Of a DNA stretch of 64,000 nucleotides, positions 50,735 through 59,436 are shown piece by piece. Each line of letters begins with the position of its first letter. Position 1 is the first letter of the stretch. The stretch comes from Microbacterium terricola (GTDB lineage Bacteria > Actinomycetota > Actinomycetes > Actinomycetales > Microbacteriaceae): contig NZ_AP027141.1 in NCBI RefSeq assembly GCF_027943945.1, positions 2,728,001-2,792,000 on the forward strand. The letters run 5' to 3'. The position numbers and the translations under genes are program-made. Under the pieces are notes generated by a model that saw nothing but the letters and a program-made list of their open reading frames with translations, had not been told where the DNA came from and did not search any database.

Positions 50735-52153
50735 ATGACGCTGCCCCCGCTGCGCGACGATTCGCTGATCACCTCTCCGGGCGGCGCCGCGGTCCGGATC
50801 TCCCTGCCGTGGATCCGCTCGCTGCCCTTGGCCTCGCTGCAGAACCCGATCGTGACGATCGATGGAGCCCGCGCTGAGGACATCACGGTGGTGCTCGACG
50901 ATCGTCACGTGCCAGCGGCAGAACTGACCGAGGACGACGGGTGGTGGTTTCAGCAGGATCGCCTCACATTGGCCGTGCCTCACGAACTCACTTCCGGAGT
51001 CCACGATGTCGCGGTGGAATTCTGGCTGCGTATCCCCTACCTGCAGGTGGGTCCGGACGGCCCGCTCACCCTGCCGTTCCGGGAGGAGCGGCCGCTCGTG
51101 CTCGACGCGCCACACGTGTCAGCCGTGGTGGCGACGGATGCCGGGCCAGTCGTCAGCGACGGCTCGCTCCCCGCGGGCTGGGTGCTCACGGCGAGCGCCT
51201 TCAACTGGACGCCCGAGATGATCGCTGCTGAGCGGGATGCCGTAGACATCGCGATCGGGATCGTCGAGGACGACCTGGCGGTCGAGATCGAAGCGGAGCC
51301 GGGACAGCTGTGGCGCTCGTTCCCTGGACGGGGCGAGGCGGATGCCTCGGCATTCGGCGAGCGCCTGGCCGCGGCGGGTGGGCGTGTCAGCATCCTGGGC
51401 GCGAGCATCGACGACTGGTCGCCGCAGGGCACCCGCCGCACGGACGACGAGAGGTTCGCGTTCCTCCTGCCGCAGATCGAGATCGCCCACCAGTTGGGTG
51501 CGCGCGGTCTGCGCCTGCCCATCGGGCAGGCGGGCCGCCCCCTGCTCGATCGCGTGCTGCCGATCCTCCACGAGACCGGGCTCACGCTGTTCGAGGAGAT
51601 CCAGGGTTCGCAGACGCCCGGCTCGCCCCAGGCCGGCTCCGCGATCGACCAGATCGTGGGCATCGACGACCCGCATGTGCGTCTGCTCGTGGACATCTCG
51701 ATGTTCATGCCTGCCCTCCCCGAGAGCTACCTTCAGCGCCTGCAGGACGGCGGCGTTCCGCCGGAACTCATCGACACGCTGCGGCACAGGTGGCGCGACG
51801 CGGCCACCGTGGGCGGGATCGTCGACCTGCTGCGATCCGGCGGGGTGCCGGCATCCGTCCACACGCTGTACATGGACATGCTGGTCAGATTCGGCCGATC
51901 GGAGGCGACCGTGATCGCGGACGTGCTGCCCTGGATCGGGGCCTTCCATCTGAAGTTCTGGGACCTCGACGACTCCGACGACCGCGTGAGCGGGCCGATC
52001 CGCGAGCTCGGGGCGCTGCTGCGAGGCACCGGCTTCGAGGGAACCCTCTGCAGCGAGTGGGGCGGCCACGAATGGCTCGACGACGACCCGACCGCCATGA
52101 CCCGAGACCACCTGGCGATGGCCCGCCGCGCACTGAACGGAGCGAGTGCATGA
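50735..52153 (+). CDS. Fused C-glycoside-deglycosidase-like protein (beta domain plus TIM barrel)
   Basis: 472 residues. Residues 1-125 match the small DUF6379/C-deglycosidase beta subunit: LPWIRSL (24-30), DGWWFQQD and FWLRIPYLQVG. Residues 145-472 form a xylose-isomerase-like TIM barrel with acidic and His positions equal to the metal ligands of the separate alpha subunits: Glu287 or Glu288, Asp320, His405 (AFHLKFWD) and Glu441 (CSEWGGHEW). In known systems (CarBC, DgpBC, DfgAB) alpha and beta are separate polypeptides. AAGGA lies seven bases before the ATG; ATGA overlap with the ThuA gene. Confidence 0.8.
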   Translation: MTLPPLRDDSLITSPGGAAVRISLPWIRSLPLASLQNPIVTIDGARAEDITVVLDDRHVPAAELTEDDGWWFQQDRLTLAVPHELTSGVHDVAVEFWLRIPYLQVGPDGPLTLPFREERPLVLDAPHVSAVVATDAGPVVSDGSLPAGWVLTASAFNWTPEMIAAERDAVDIAIGIVEDDLAVEIEAEPGQLWRSFPGRGEADASAFGERLAAAGGRVSILGASIDDWSPQGTRRTDDERFAFLLPQIEIAHQLGARGLRLPIGQAGRPLLDRVLPILHETGLTLFEEIQGSQTPGSPQAGSAIDQIVGIDDPHVRLLVDISMFMPALPESYLQRLQDGGVPPELIDTLRHRWRDAATVGGIVDLLRSGGVPASVHTLYMDMLVRFGRSEATVIADVLPWIGAFHLKFWDLDDSDDRVSGPIRELGALLRGTGFEGTLCSEWGGHEWLDDDPTAMTRDHLAMARRALNGASA

Positions 52154-53019
52154 CCCTTCTGAACGTCCTGATCCTCTCGGGACACATGACGATCGAGCAC
52201 GACAACGAGCACCGGAGCTTCCGTCAGCACAACCACTGGCTGACGACCCTGCTCGAAGACACCGGACGGTTCAAGGTCCGGGTCGTCGAAGACCCGCGCG
52301 GTCTCGGCGCCGAGATCATCGACAAGTACGACGTCGTGATCGTGGTGTTCGAGGGCCGTGACGGCTACCACGACAAGGCCGTCGGGTTCGGCGCCGAGAC
52401 GGATGCCGCGCTCCTGCGCTTCGTGCACGACGACGGCAAGGGCATCGTCTGGTTCCACGGCTCCGCGGCGCAGGAGGACTCGTGGGGGTACCCCGAGGAG
52501 TACAACGTGATGCGCGGCGCGAAGCTGAGCGCGTACGAGACGGGGCTGCGACCCCGACCCTGGGGCGAGGCGCTTCTGAAGACCGCCGAGCCGCGGCATC
52601 CGATCACGGAGGGCATCAACGGGACGTGGACGGTCACGGGCGACGACATCCTCACGGGTGTGCAGCTGTACGAGGGCGCACAGGTGCTGCTCACGACCTT
52701 CGACGATCTCGAGGCCTACGAGAACGCGCCGGTGTGGCCGATGTCGCACTATCCCGTCGTCATCCCCGAGGGCGGCATCGCGGCTCTCAACGGCATGAAC
52801 ACCGACCAGCCGATCGCGTGGATCAACGAGTACGGCGCGGGCCGTTCGTTCACGATCACGATCGGACATGACATCGACACCTTCCGGCGCATCGAGTTCA
52901 TCCGCATGTTCCCGCGGGGCGTCGAATGGGCCGCAACCGGCGAGGTGACCCTCGCCGGCCCGGATCGCCACGGCGAGCGCCGCTTCCTCCCCTGGCCCTA
53001 TTACAACCACGAGGGATGA
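52150..53019 (+). CDS. ThuA-like domain protein
   Basis: 289 residues with the glutamine-amidotransferase-like ThuA fold: VLILSGHMTIEHDN, VVIVVFEG, KGIVWFHGSAAQ and AWINEYGAGRSFTITIGHD, the last being a ThuA hallmark. No catalytic Cys is seen. ThuA proteins accompany dehydrogenases in 3-keto-sugar metabolism. Coupled by ATGA to the fused deglycosidase, so a role on the released sugar is likely. Convergent with a Gfo/Idh gene. Confidence 0.85.
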   Translation: MTLLNVLILSGHMTIEHDNEHRSFRQHNHWLTTLLEDTGRFKVRVVEDPRGLGAEIIDKYDVVIVVFEGRDGYHDKAVGFGAETDAALLRFVHDDGKGIVWFHGSAAQEDSWGYPEEYNVMRGAKLSAYETGLRPRPWGEALLKTAEPRHPITEGINGTWTVTGDDILTGVQLYEGAQVLLTTFDDLEAYENAPVWPMSHYPVVIPEGGIAALNGMNTDQPIAWINEYGAGRSFTITIGHDIDTFRRIEFIRMFPRGVEWAATGEVTLAGPDRHGERRFLPWPYYNHEG

Positions 53020-53057
53020 GCCGCGCGGCGCGTGCCGTCGCCGACGGGCTGCGTCGC

Positions 53058-53077
53058 GCCACGCCGTTCAGCGTGGC
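53058..53077. terminator. Hairpin between convergent operons
   Basis: GCCACGC (53058-53064) pairs with GCGTGGC (53071-53077) around CGTTCA, between the ThuA stop and the last codons of the convergent dehydrogenase. No U-run; it could serve both directions. Confidence 0.4.
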
Positions 53078-54063
53078 TGCAGACCGGCTGCTCGGTAGAC
53101 CTCATCGACGACGCGCATCGTGCCGACGCCGAGTGCCGCTTCCAGCGGGCTGGGCGACCCGTCTCGCAGCACCGCGATCAGGTGCTCGAGCTGCCGCCCA
53201 TAGCTGTTCTCGCCGTCTGCCGCCTTCTCGCCGATGAGCACGCGGTCGCCCGCGGTGACCCGCAGCTCCGCGCCCCACTGCGGCACGATGACACTCGTGG
53301 CCTCCAGGTGGGCGGCCGAACCGGTGACCCGCAGCGACATGCTGCCCCCGTCGTCCCCGATGAACGACGAGCGGACGTGAGCGGGGATGCCGCCGGGGAG
53401 CACCAGCACAGCATCCGTCTGCAGGTCGACACGCGGGTCGCCCTCGTACAGCGTCGCGTCAGCCGAGATCACCCCGGGGTCTCCCCACGCCGCGCGCATC
53501 AGATCCACGGCGTAGCACCCGACGTCCATGAACGAGCCGCCGCCGAGATCCCCGTCGAGGCGGATGTTGCCGGGCTGCACGACGAAGTGAGGGATGCTGT
53601 AGTCGAACTCCACACGCTGCACATCGCCGAGCTCCCCTGAGGCGAGTACCTCCAGCAGCCGGCGGGTGAAGCCGTGCAGCCGGTAGTGGAACCCCACGAA
53701 CGCCCGACGTCCCGCCGCATCGGCGGCGTCGGCGATCTCCGCCGCCGTCGTGCCGTTCGCCGACAGCGGCTTCTCGCACAGGACGTGCTTGCCTGCCTGC
53801 AGCGCCCGCACCGCCCAGTGCGCCTGCACGGTCGACGGCAGCGGGATATAGACGAGGTCGACGTGCGGATCGTTCAGGACCATGTCGTAGTCGCCGGACT
53901 CGGGGACCCCGAGCCGCTCGGCCAGGTCACGCGCCCGCTCGGGATCGCGTGCGCCGATCGCGACCACGCGCACGCCGTCCAGCTCTCGCGCGGGCTCGAC
54001 GATCGCCCGCTCGGCGATGCCCGCGGCTCCGAGGATCCCCATGCCGATCGTGCGATCTGTCAT
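53068..54063 (-). CDS. Gfo/Idh/MocA family oxidoreductase
   Basis: 331 residues. NAD(P) motif MGILGAAGIAERAIV, then LCEKPLSAN with the catalytic Lys, and FVGFHYRLHGF in the substrate domain. The tail YRAAGLQPR is normal for the family. AAGG lies seven bases before the ATG. It is the last gene of the long - strand sugar operon. Probably interconverts a 3-keto sugar and its alcohol. Confidence 0.86.
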   Translation of the reverse strand: MTDRTIGMGILGAAGIAERAIVEPARELDGVRVVAIGARDPERARDLAERLGVPESGDYDMVLNDPHVDLVYIPLPSTVQAHWAVRALQAGKHVLCEKPLSANGTTAAEIADAADAAGRRAFVGFHYRLHGFTRRLLEVLASGELGDVQRVEFDYSIPHFVVQPGNIRLDGDLGGGSFMDVGCYAVDLMRAAWGDPGVISADATLYEGDPRVDLQTDAVLVLPGGIPAHVRSSFIGDDGGSMSLRVTGSAAHLEATSVIVPQWGAELRVTAGDRVLIGEKAADGENSYGRQLEHLIAVLRDGSPSPLEAALGVGTMRVVDEVYRAAGLQPR

Positions 54064-54073
54064 CGTCCGACCT

Positions 54074-55054
54074 TCATCGCGTGCCCTCGACGATCGGCCG
54101 CAGCACCTTCTGCACGTACCAGCCGCTGACCATCGCGCTTTCGGCGGGGTGCGGGCTCTGATCGGACTCGACCACGATCCATCCGGAGTATTCCGACTCT
54201 GCCACGGCCTCAGCGAACGCCTCGAAGTCGACGAGGCCCCCCTCATCGGTGGGTTCGAAGAACCAGCGCCCGATCCGGCGGGTGCCACCTTCGGTGCGCA
54301 CGAACTGCTCCGCATGAGGCGTGAGAGCCTCGACGTCATCGACGGTGTCCCGGGCGTTCTTCAGCTGGATGTGCCGGACGCGGTCAGAATGAGCTCGGAA
54401 GAAGTCGACCGGGTTGATTCCCGCCACGGCGAGTTCGGCGGTGTCGAGCGCCAGCCCGACGAACTCGGGATCGGTGGCCGTCAGCAAGCGGTCGATGCTG
54501 TCGCCGAGACGGAGGGCCGAGAGGAAGTCCACATGCAGCGCGAGGCGCACCTCATGCCCCGCAATGCGTCGGCCCACCTCGGTCCACAGTCGGGCGAGCG
54601 TGCCGATCTGCTCATCGCTCAGCTCACCCGTCTGCCATGCCGAGCCTACCGGACGCACGACGAGCGTGGCGCCGCCCAGCCGGTGCACCGCGTCGGCGAA
54701 CCAGAGCGCGGTGGCCGCGATCGGTTCGAGCGAGTCGGGATTCAGCGGGTCGGGGCCGCGACCCATCTCGACCTCGAACCCGACGAACGGGTCGTAGACG
54801 TAGCTGCTCACAGCCTCGAGAGCGCACTCGGCGAGGAACTCGCGCAGCCCGTCGAGCGATCCGTAGAGTTTCGCGATCTCATCGGGGCTGCCGAACGGCT
54901 CCCACGGACCGAAGCTCACCGCGGTCAGCTCGACGCCGCTGAACCCACTGATCGAGATGGTCTTGAACGCACGCTCGTGGTCACGCCGGCGGACGAACGC
55001 GTCGATGTTGGTGTCCCACTGATTGAGCGCGTACGCCCAGCGGACGCCGGTCAC
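54074..55054 (-). CDS. Sugar phosphate isomerase/epimerase-like TIM barrel
   Basis: 326 residues starting at GTG, overlapping the previous stop by GTGA. The AP-endonuclease-2/xylose-isomerase-like barrel shows ISGFSGVELTAV, LALHVDFLS, LALDTAELAVAG, HIQLKNARD and IVVESDQSP, with His/Glu/Asp metal positions. It differs from the two alpha-type deglycosidase barrels and resembles keto-sugar isomerases or dehydratases of the IolE type. Position next to Gfo/Idh supports work on the 3-keto sugar. Confidence 0.82.
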   Translation of the reverse strand: MTGVRWAYALNQWDTNIDAFVRRRDHERAFKTISISGFSGVELTAVSFGPWEPFGSPDEIAKLYGSLDGLREFLAECALEAVSSYVYDPFVGFEVEMGRGPDPLNPDSLEPIAATALWFADAVHRLGGATLVVRPVGSAWQTGELSDEQIGTLARLWTEVGRRIAGHEVRLALHVDFLSALRLGDSIDRLLTATDPEFVGLALDTAELAVAGINPVDFFRAHSDRVRHIQLKNARDTVDDVEALTPHAEQFVRTEGGTRRIGRWFFEPTDEGGLVDFEAFAEAVAESEYSGWIVVESDQSPHPAESAMVSGWYVQKVLRPIVEGTR

Positions 55055-56010
55055 TTCGCGCCCTCCGCGTAGATGCCGTCGAGTACGTTCTTCGCGTACC
55101 ACCGCGAGATCGCGGTGCTTTCGGAGTAGTCGCCGCCGATCTTGTCGGCCTTGTCGTGCTCCACGCTGATCCACCCCGAGTAGCCGTGGTCGCGCACCGA
55201 ACGCATCATGGATTCGAGGTCGACGAGTCCTTCCGCCGTGCCCATCTCGTAGAACCACTTCTCGGTGGTCACCGCCGAGAGCTCAGCATCCGGCCAGAGG
55301 CGGTAGTCGTCGTTGGTGTCCTTGGTCCGGGTGTCCTTGAAATGGAAGCCCGTCACGCGCTCGTGGTGGGCTTCGTATACATCCACCGGATCGACATCGG
55401 CGATGCAGTGCTGCGCGGTGTCGACGAAGAACTTCACGAACGCCGGGTCGGCGTAGTCGTAGAACGTGTCGATCTGGGCGCGGGTGCGGATGCCGCCGTA
55501 GAACTCGTGGTGGCAGGTGAGGTTGACGCCGTACTCCTGCGTGATCTGGCCGACCTTGCCCCAGACCTCCGCCGCGTGCTTGAGTCCTTCGTCAGTGACG
55601 CCCACCTCGTCGAAGTACCGCGAACCGGGCATGACGATGATGTTGTCGAGTTGGATGCCGGACCACCTGTCCATCGTGACCCTGAAGTCCTCGAGGATCG
55701 TGTCGTGGGTCGCCGGCACTTCTGGGGCATAGCGCTCGGGCGTGTAGTACACGCCGTGGAACGTGTTCACGATGCGCTCGAGGCCCTGCTCCTGCACGAA
55801 CTCCTGGTAGTTCGCGACGGATCCGTACTGCTCGAGGATCTGCCAGAACCGGAAGTCGAACGTGTCGATCGCGTCGAAGCCGACGGCAGCGACCTGGCGC
55901 AGGAAGCGGGTCATCGCGGTCCGGGACTGCCACTGGTCGATCGGGCCCGCCGGACCCTGGCTGCGCCAGTGATCCATGTAGCTCCACTTGACCTTCGGCG
56001 ATTCGGCCAC
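55051..56010 (-). CDS. Sugar phosphate isomerase/epimerase-like TIM barrel
   Basis: 319 residues starting at GTG with GAGGG eight bases upstream. Motifs: VAAVGFDAIDTFDF, LTCHHEFYGG, KFFVDTAQHC, GFHFKDTRTKD and GWISVEHDKAD. The His/Glu/Asp set fits a metal-dependent isomerase or epimerase. C-termini of this and the preceding barrel are alike (AISRWYAKNVLDGI here, MVSGWYVQKVLRPI there), suggesting duplication. Confidence 0.83.
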   Translation of the reverse strand: MAESPKVKWSYMDHWRSQGPAGPIDQWQSRTAMTRFLRQVAAVGFDAIDTFDFRFWQILEQYGSVANYQEFVQEQGLERIVNTFHGVYYTPERYAPEVPATHDTILEDFRVTMDRWSGIQLDNIIVMPGSRYFDEVGVTDEGLKHAAEVWGKVGQITQEYGVNLTCHHEFYGGIRTRAQIDTFYDYADPAFVKFFVDTAQHCIADVDPVDVYEAHHERVTGFHFKDTRTKDTNDDYRLWPDAELSAVTTEKWFYEMGTAEGLVDLESMMRSVRDHGYSGWISVEHDKADKIGGDYSESTAISRWYAKNVLDGIYAEGAK

Positions 56011-56014
56011 CGTC

Positions 56015-57025
56015 TCAACCCTCGGGATGCGTCGAGAAAGCCGCGTCGAACGCGGCGGCGGGAGGAGTGATCTCGGCGAGCTTCCGCACGAACGCCAGCG
56101 CTTCGGGAGCCCCGATGAGTCGATCCATGCCTCCGTCCTCCCACTCCACGCTCGTCGGACCCTCGTAGCCGATCGCGTTGAGCGCGCGGAACAGCGGCTC
56201 CCACCGCACCGCTCCGTGGCCGGTCGAGACGAACGTCCAGCCGCGGCGCGGATCGGCCCACGGTCGGTGCGACCCGAGCACGCCGTTGCGGCCGTCGAGG
56301 TTGGTGATCGACTCCTTCACGTGCACGTGGAAGATGTGCTCGGCGAAGTCCAGGACGAACGCGACGTAGTCCAACTGCTGCCAGACGAAGTGGGACGGGT
56401 CGAAGTTGAACCCGAAGCTCTTGCGATGCCCGATCGCCTCGAGCGTGTCCTTCGCGGTCCAGTAGTCGTACGCGATCTCGGACGGGTGCACTTCGAGCGC
56501 GAATCGCACGCCGACCTCTTCGAACACATCGAGGATCGGGTTCCATCGATCAGCGAAGTCCCGGTAGCCGCGGGCGATGAACTCGTCGGAGGCCGGCGGG
56601 AACATCGCGACGGCCTTCCAGACCGAGGAGCCGGTGAAGCCGACGACCGTCTTCACGCCGAGCTTCGCCGCGAACCGGGCCGTGTCCTTCATGTCCTCGG
56701 CGGCGCGCTGACGCACGCCCTCGGGGTCACCGTCGCCCCAGACGCGGTCCGAGAGGATGTCGCGATGCCGCTCGTCGATCGGGTCGTCGCACACCGCCTG
56801 GCCGGTGAGGTGGTTCGAGATCGTGTAGACCTTCAGCCCGTTGCGCTCAAGGATGTCGAGCCGTGACTGCACGTAGTCGACATCGTCCCAGCGGGACACG
56901 TCGAGGTGATCCCCCCAGCAGGCGATCTCGAGGCCGTCATAGCCCCACTCGCCGGCGAGTCGGGCCACTTCCTCGAAGGGCAGGTCGGCCCACTGGCCGG
57001 TGAAGAGGGTGATCGGGCGCGTCAT
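56015..57025 (-). CDS. Sugar phosphate isomerase/epimerase-like TIM barrel
   Basis: 336 residues. AGEWGYDGLEIACWGDHLD, VGFTGSSVWK, FALEVHPSEIAYD, GFNFDPSHFVWQ, HVHVKES and PTSVEWEDGG are characteristic of a large group of IolE/epimerase-like proteins found with Gfo/Idh dehydrogenases. AAGGAG lies before the ATG. It follows the dehydrogenase at 57050-58231 and may process its product. Confidence 0.85.
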   Translation of the reverse strand: MTRPITLFTGQWADLPFEEVARLAGEWGYDGLEIACWGDHLDVSRWDDVDYVQSRLDILERNGLKVYTISNHLTGQAVCDDPIDERHRDILSDRVWGDGDPEGVRQRAAEDMKDTARFAAKLGVKTVVGFTGSSVWKAVAMFPPASDEFIARGYRDFADRWNPILDVFEEVGVRFALEVHPSEIAYDYWTAKDTLEAIGHRKSFGFNFDPSHFVWQQLDYVAFVLDFAEHIFHVHVKESITNLDGRNGVLGSHRPWADPRRGWTFVSTGHGAVRWEPLFRALNAIGYEGPTSVEWEDGGMDRLIGAPEALAFVRKLAEITPPAAAFDAAFSTHPEG

Positions 57026-57049
57026 CGCGTTCTCCTTCGGATCGATTTC

Positions 57050-58231
57050 TCAGACGGCTACGGGGACGCCCGCAGCGGTGACGACCCAGGCGGACTCGTT
57101 CGCGCTCGAGCGCTCGACGGCGTCGAGCACGCGCTGCACCGACAATCCTTCGGCGAAGCTCGGGTGGGGGTTGGCGCCCTCGGCGATCGCGGTCACGAGA
57201 TCGACGACCTGGTGAGTGAAGCCGTGCTCGTAGCCGAGCATGTGCCCGGCGGGCCACCACGCGGCGACGTACGGATGCCGCGCCTCGGTGACGAGGATCT
57301 TCGTGAAACCCTGTCGGTCGTCGCGAACTTTGCGGTCATAGAACTGCAGGCTGTTGAGGTCTTCGAGATCGAAGGCGAGCGCGCCCTCGTCACCGGACAC
57401 CTCGATCGTCAGCGCGTTCTTTCGCCCGGTGGCAAATCGCGTCGCCTCGAAAGAGACGAGGGCCCCGCTCGAAAGCCGCCCGGTGAAGAGAGCGACGTCG
57501 TCGACCGTCACCTCGCCGAAGCCCTCTGCGGCGGTTCCCGACAGTCCCGAGCCCGAGCCGAGCAGAGGTCGTTCCTTCACGATCGTTTCGATCGTGCCCG
57601 ACACTGCGTCGACGGTCTGGCCGGTCACGAACTGAGTCATGTCGATGATGTGGGCTCCGATGTCGCCGAGCGCGCCGGAACCCGCGTGCTCTTTCTGCAG
57701 GCGCCACGCGAGCGGCATCGTCGGGTCGACGAGCCAGTCCTGGCGGTAGGCCGCCCGCACCTGCTGCACCGTGCCCACGACTCCCTCGGCGATGAGGTCG
57801 CGCAGGAAGGTCACCGCGGGGACGCGACGGTAGGTGAACCCGACCATCGAACGCACCCCGCGCTCCTTCGCGCGTGCCGCCGCTGCCGCCATCGCCTCGG
57901 CCTCTTCGACCGTGTTCGCGAGCGGCTTCTCGACCAGCACGTGCTTGCCCGCCTCCAGCGCCGCGATGGCGATCTCGGCATGCGAGTCACCCGGCGTGAC
58001 GATGTCGATGAGGTCGATGTCATCGCGCGCGATCACGGACCGCCAGTCGGTCGCCGACTCCGCCCAGCCCCACTTCTCGGCGGCCGCGGCGACGGCATCC
58101 GCATTCCGGCCCACGATCACGGCCATCTCGACCGCGTCCGGCAGATCGAACATGCGGGGCGCCTGACGCCAGCCGACCGAGTGGGTGGCTCCCATGAAGC
58201 CGTACCCGATCATGGCGACCCGAAGGGTCAT
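57050..58231 (-). CDS. Gfo/Idh/MocA family oxidoreductase
   Basis: 393 residues. NAD(P) motif MIGYGFMGATHSVGW, then LVEKPLANT with the catalytic Lys, and a C-terminal domain with GDIGAHIIDMTQFV and YEHGFTHQVVDLV. The length and the GYGFMGxxHSxGW start fit sugar dehydrogenases; in some gut bacteria the C-glycoside oxidising enzyme (DgpA) belongs to this family. ATGA overlap with the DUF6379 gene. It could oxidise a glycoside at C3 or reduce the 3-keto sugar. Confidence 0.86.
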   Translation of the reverse strand: MTLRVAMIGYGFMGATHSVGWRQAPRMFDLPDAVEMAVIVGRNADAVAAAAEKWGWAESATDWRSVIARDDIDLIDIVTPGDSHAEIAIAALEAGKHVLVEKPLANTVEEAEAMAAAAARAKERGVRSMVGFTYRRVPAVTFLRDLIAEGVVGTVQQVRAAYRQDWLVDPTMPLAWRLQKEHAGSGALGDIGAHIIDMTQFVTGQTVDAVSGTIETIVKERPLLGSGSGLSGTAAEGFGEVTVDDVALFTGRLSSGALVSFEATRFATGRKNALTIEVSGDEGALAFDLEDLNSLQFYDRKVRDDRQGFTKILVTEARHPYVAAWWPAGHMLGYEHGFTHQVVDLVTAIAEGANPHPSFAEGLSVQRVLDAVERSSANESAWVVTAAGVPVAV

Positions 58232-58644
58232 GCCAGGACGACCTCGCGCTCGACCGGGACGCGATTGGTGACGTACCGACCGGGGCCGCCGTCGACGCCG
58301 GGCATGATCTGCATGTACAGAAGGCGCAGCGTCAGCACGACCTCGACGGTGAGCTTCTCGCCGGCCGCAGGGGCGTGGTCCAGCGGGATCACGACCTCCG
58401 GCTTGTCGGCGACGAACCAGAGGGTCTCGGACTGCTGGGGCAGCTCCCCGATGCGGTAGCTCGTGTCGTTCAGCACGAAGCGAAGCTCGTCCTTCGGCAC
58501 CTCGACGCCGTTGACGGATGCTGCGACGTCGTCGACTGCCGACAGCCACAGGCTGCGGTACCAGGGAAGCTGCACCGAGACGGCGATGCCGTCGGCGGTG
58601 CGGCGGACGTCCTTCTCGGAGAAGAGGGAATTGTGCGTTGCCAT
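58228..58644 (-). CDS. C-glycoside deglycosidase beta-subunit-like protein (DUF6379)
   Basis: 138 residues, all beta. LPWYRSLWLS (26-35), LNDTSYRIGEL, ETLWFVAD and TLRLLYMQIMPG are the family pattern also seen at 61590-61985 and in the first 125 residues of the fused protein. In characterised systems this small subunit completes the active site of a TIM-barrel alpha subunit that removes C-linked sugars. The likely alpha partner is at 59429-60469, two genes upstream in the same operon. Confidence 0.82.
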   Translation of the reverse strand: MATHNSLFSEKDVRRTADGIAVSVQLPWYRSLWLSAVDDVAASVNGVEVPKDELRFVLNDTSYRIGELPQQSETLWFVADKPEVVIPLDHAPAAGEKLTVEVVLTLRLLYMQIMPGVDGGPGRYVTNRVPVEREVVLA

Positions 58645-58653
58645 GATCGGTCC

Positions 58654-59436
58654 CTACTTGAACGTGTCGGCGAAGGTGTCGTGCGCGACCGGCGGCGCCG
58701 GCTCGAGCTTCTGCACCGTCGTGGGGCTGTACGGGTGGTTCGTGCTGGGCACGGGTTCGTCGGCAGGCGGCATGAACACGGGCTTGCCGTCGTCGCCGAA
58801 GTACATGAGGTCGAGGTCGAACGCGCCCTGGTTCTTCAGGCCGAAGCTGACCCAGTTCTCCTCGAACGGTGCGCGGGCGAGTTCGTAGCAGCGGAACTTC
58901 CAGAACTTCCACTCGCCGTCCTGCTTGAGGAAGTCGATCGCGTACTTGCACCAGACCCAGTGGGCCCAGACCTTCTTGCCGAGGACTTCGTCGGGCGAGT
59001 ACATGTCGGGGAACGCCTCGGCGACCTTCCGGTCGGTCAGGCCCGACTCGGTGCCTGCCATGAGCCAGACGCCCTTGGCCGTCTTGCCGTCGGCGGCGAC
59101 CTCGATGACCGGGGTCGTCGTGGCGTGCAGGATGAGCTTGCCCTCGGGGCTCGGGCGATCGCGGTGGTAGCGCGTGACGCTCTCCCACGTCGTGTACTGC
59201 CCCGCGTTGGTGTAGCGGGCGCGGATGCCTTCGGTGCCCTCGCTCACCCACAGCGGGATGATCTGCTCGTCCTGGAAAGCGTTGTGCAGGTACATGTAGC
59301 GGTTGAACAGGTTCTCCACCTGACCGCGGTCCTCGGCCCTCTGGGCTACGGCGCGCACGGCGATGACCTCTTCGCGCAGCGCGGCCAGTTCGGACTGCAG
59401 TTCGGCGACGGATGCCGGTGCGATCGTGTCAGACAT
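58654..59436 (-). CDS. SnoaL-like (NTF2-fold) protein of the sugar operon
   Basis: 260 residues. A coiled N-terminus (VAELQSELAALREEVIAV) precedes a SnoaL-like domain (NLFNRYMYLHNAF, TTPVIEVAADGKTAKG, DFLKQDGEWKFWKFR). The C-terminal 70 residues (PPADEPVPSTNHPYSP and so on) are an extension. Its start overlaps the alpha-subunit stop by eight bases. The position between alpha and beta genes suggests a role in C-glycoside handling, but no reaction can be assigned. Confidence 0.75.
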   Translation of the reverse strand: MSDTIAPASVAELQSELAALREEVIAVRAVAQRAEDRGQVENLFNRYMYLHNAFQDEQIIPLWVSEGTEGIRARYTNAGQYTTWESVTRYHRDRPSPEGKLILHATTTPVIEVAADGKTAKGVWLMAGTESGLTDRKVAEAFPDMYSPDEVLGKKVWAHWVWCKYAIDFLKQDGEWKFWKFRCYELARAPFEENWVSFGLKNQGAFDLDLMYFGDDGKPVFMPPADEPVPSTNHPYSPTTVQKLEPAPPVAHDTFADTFK

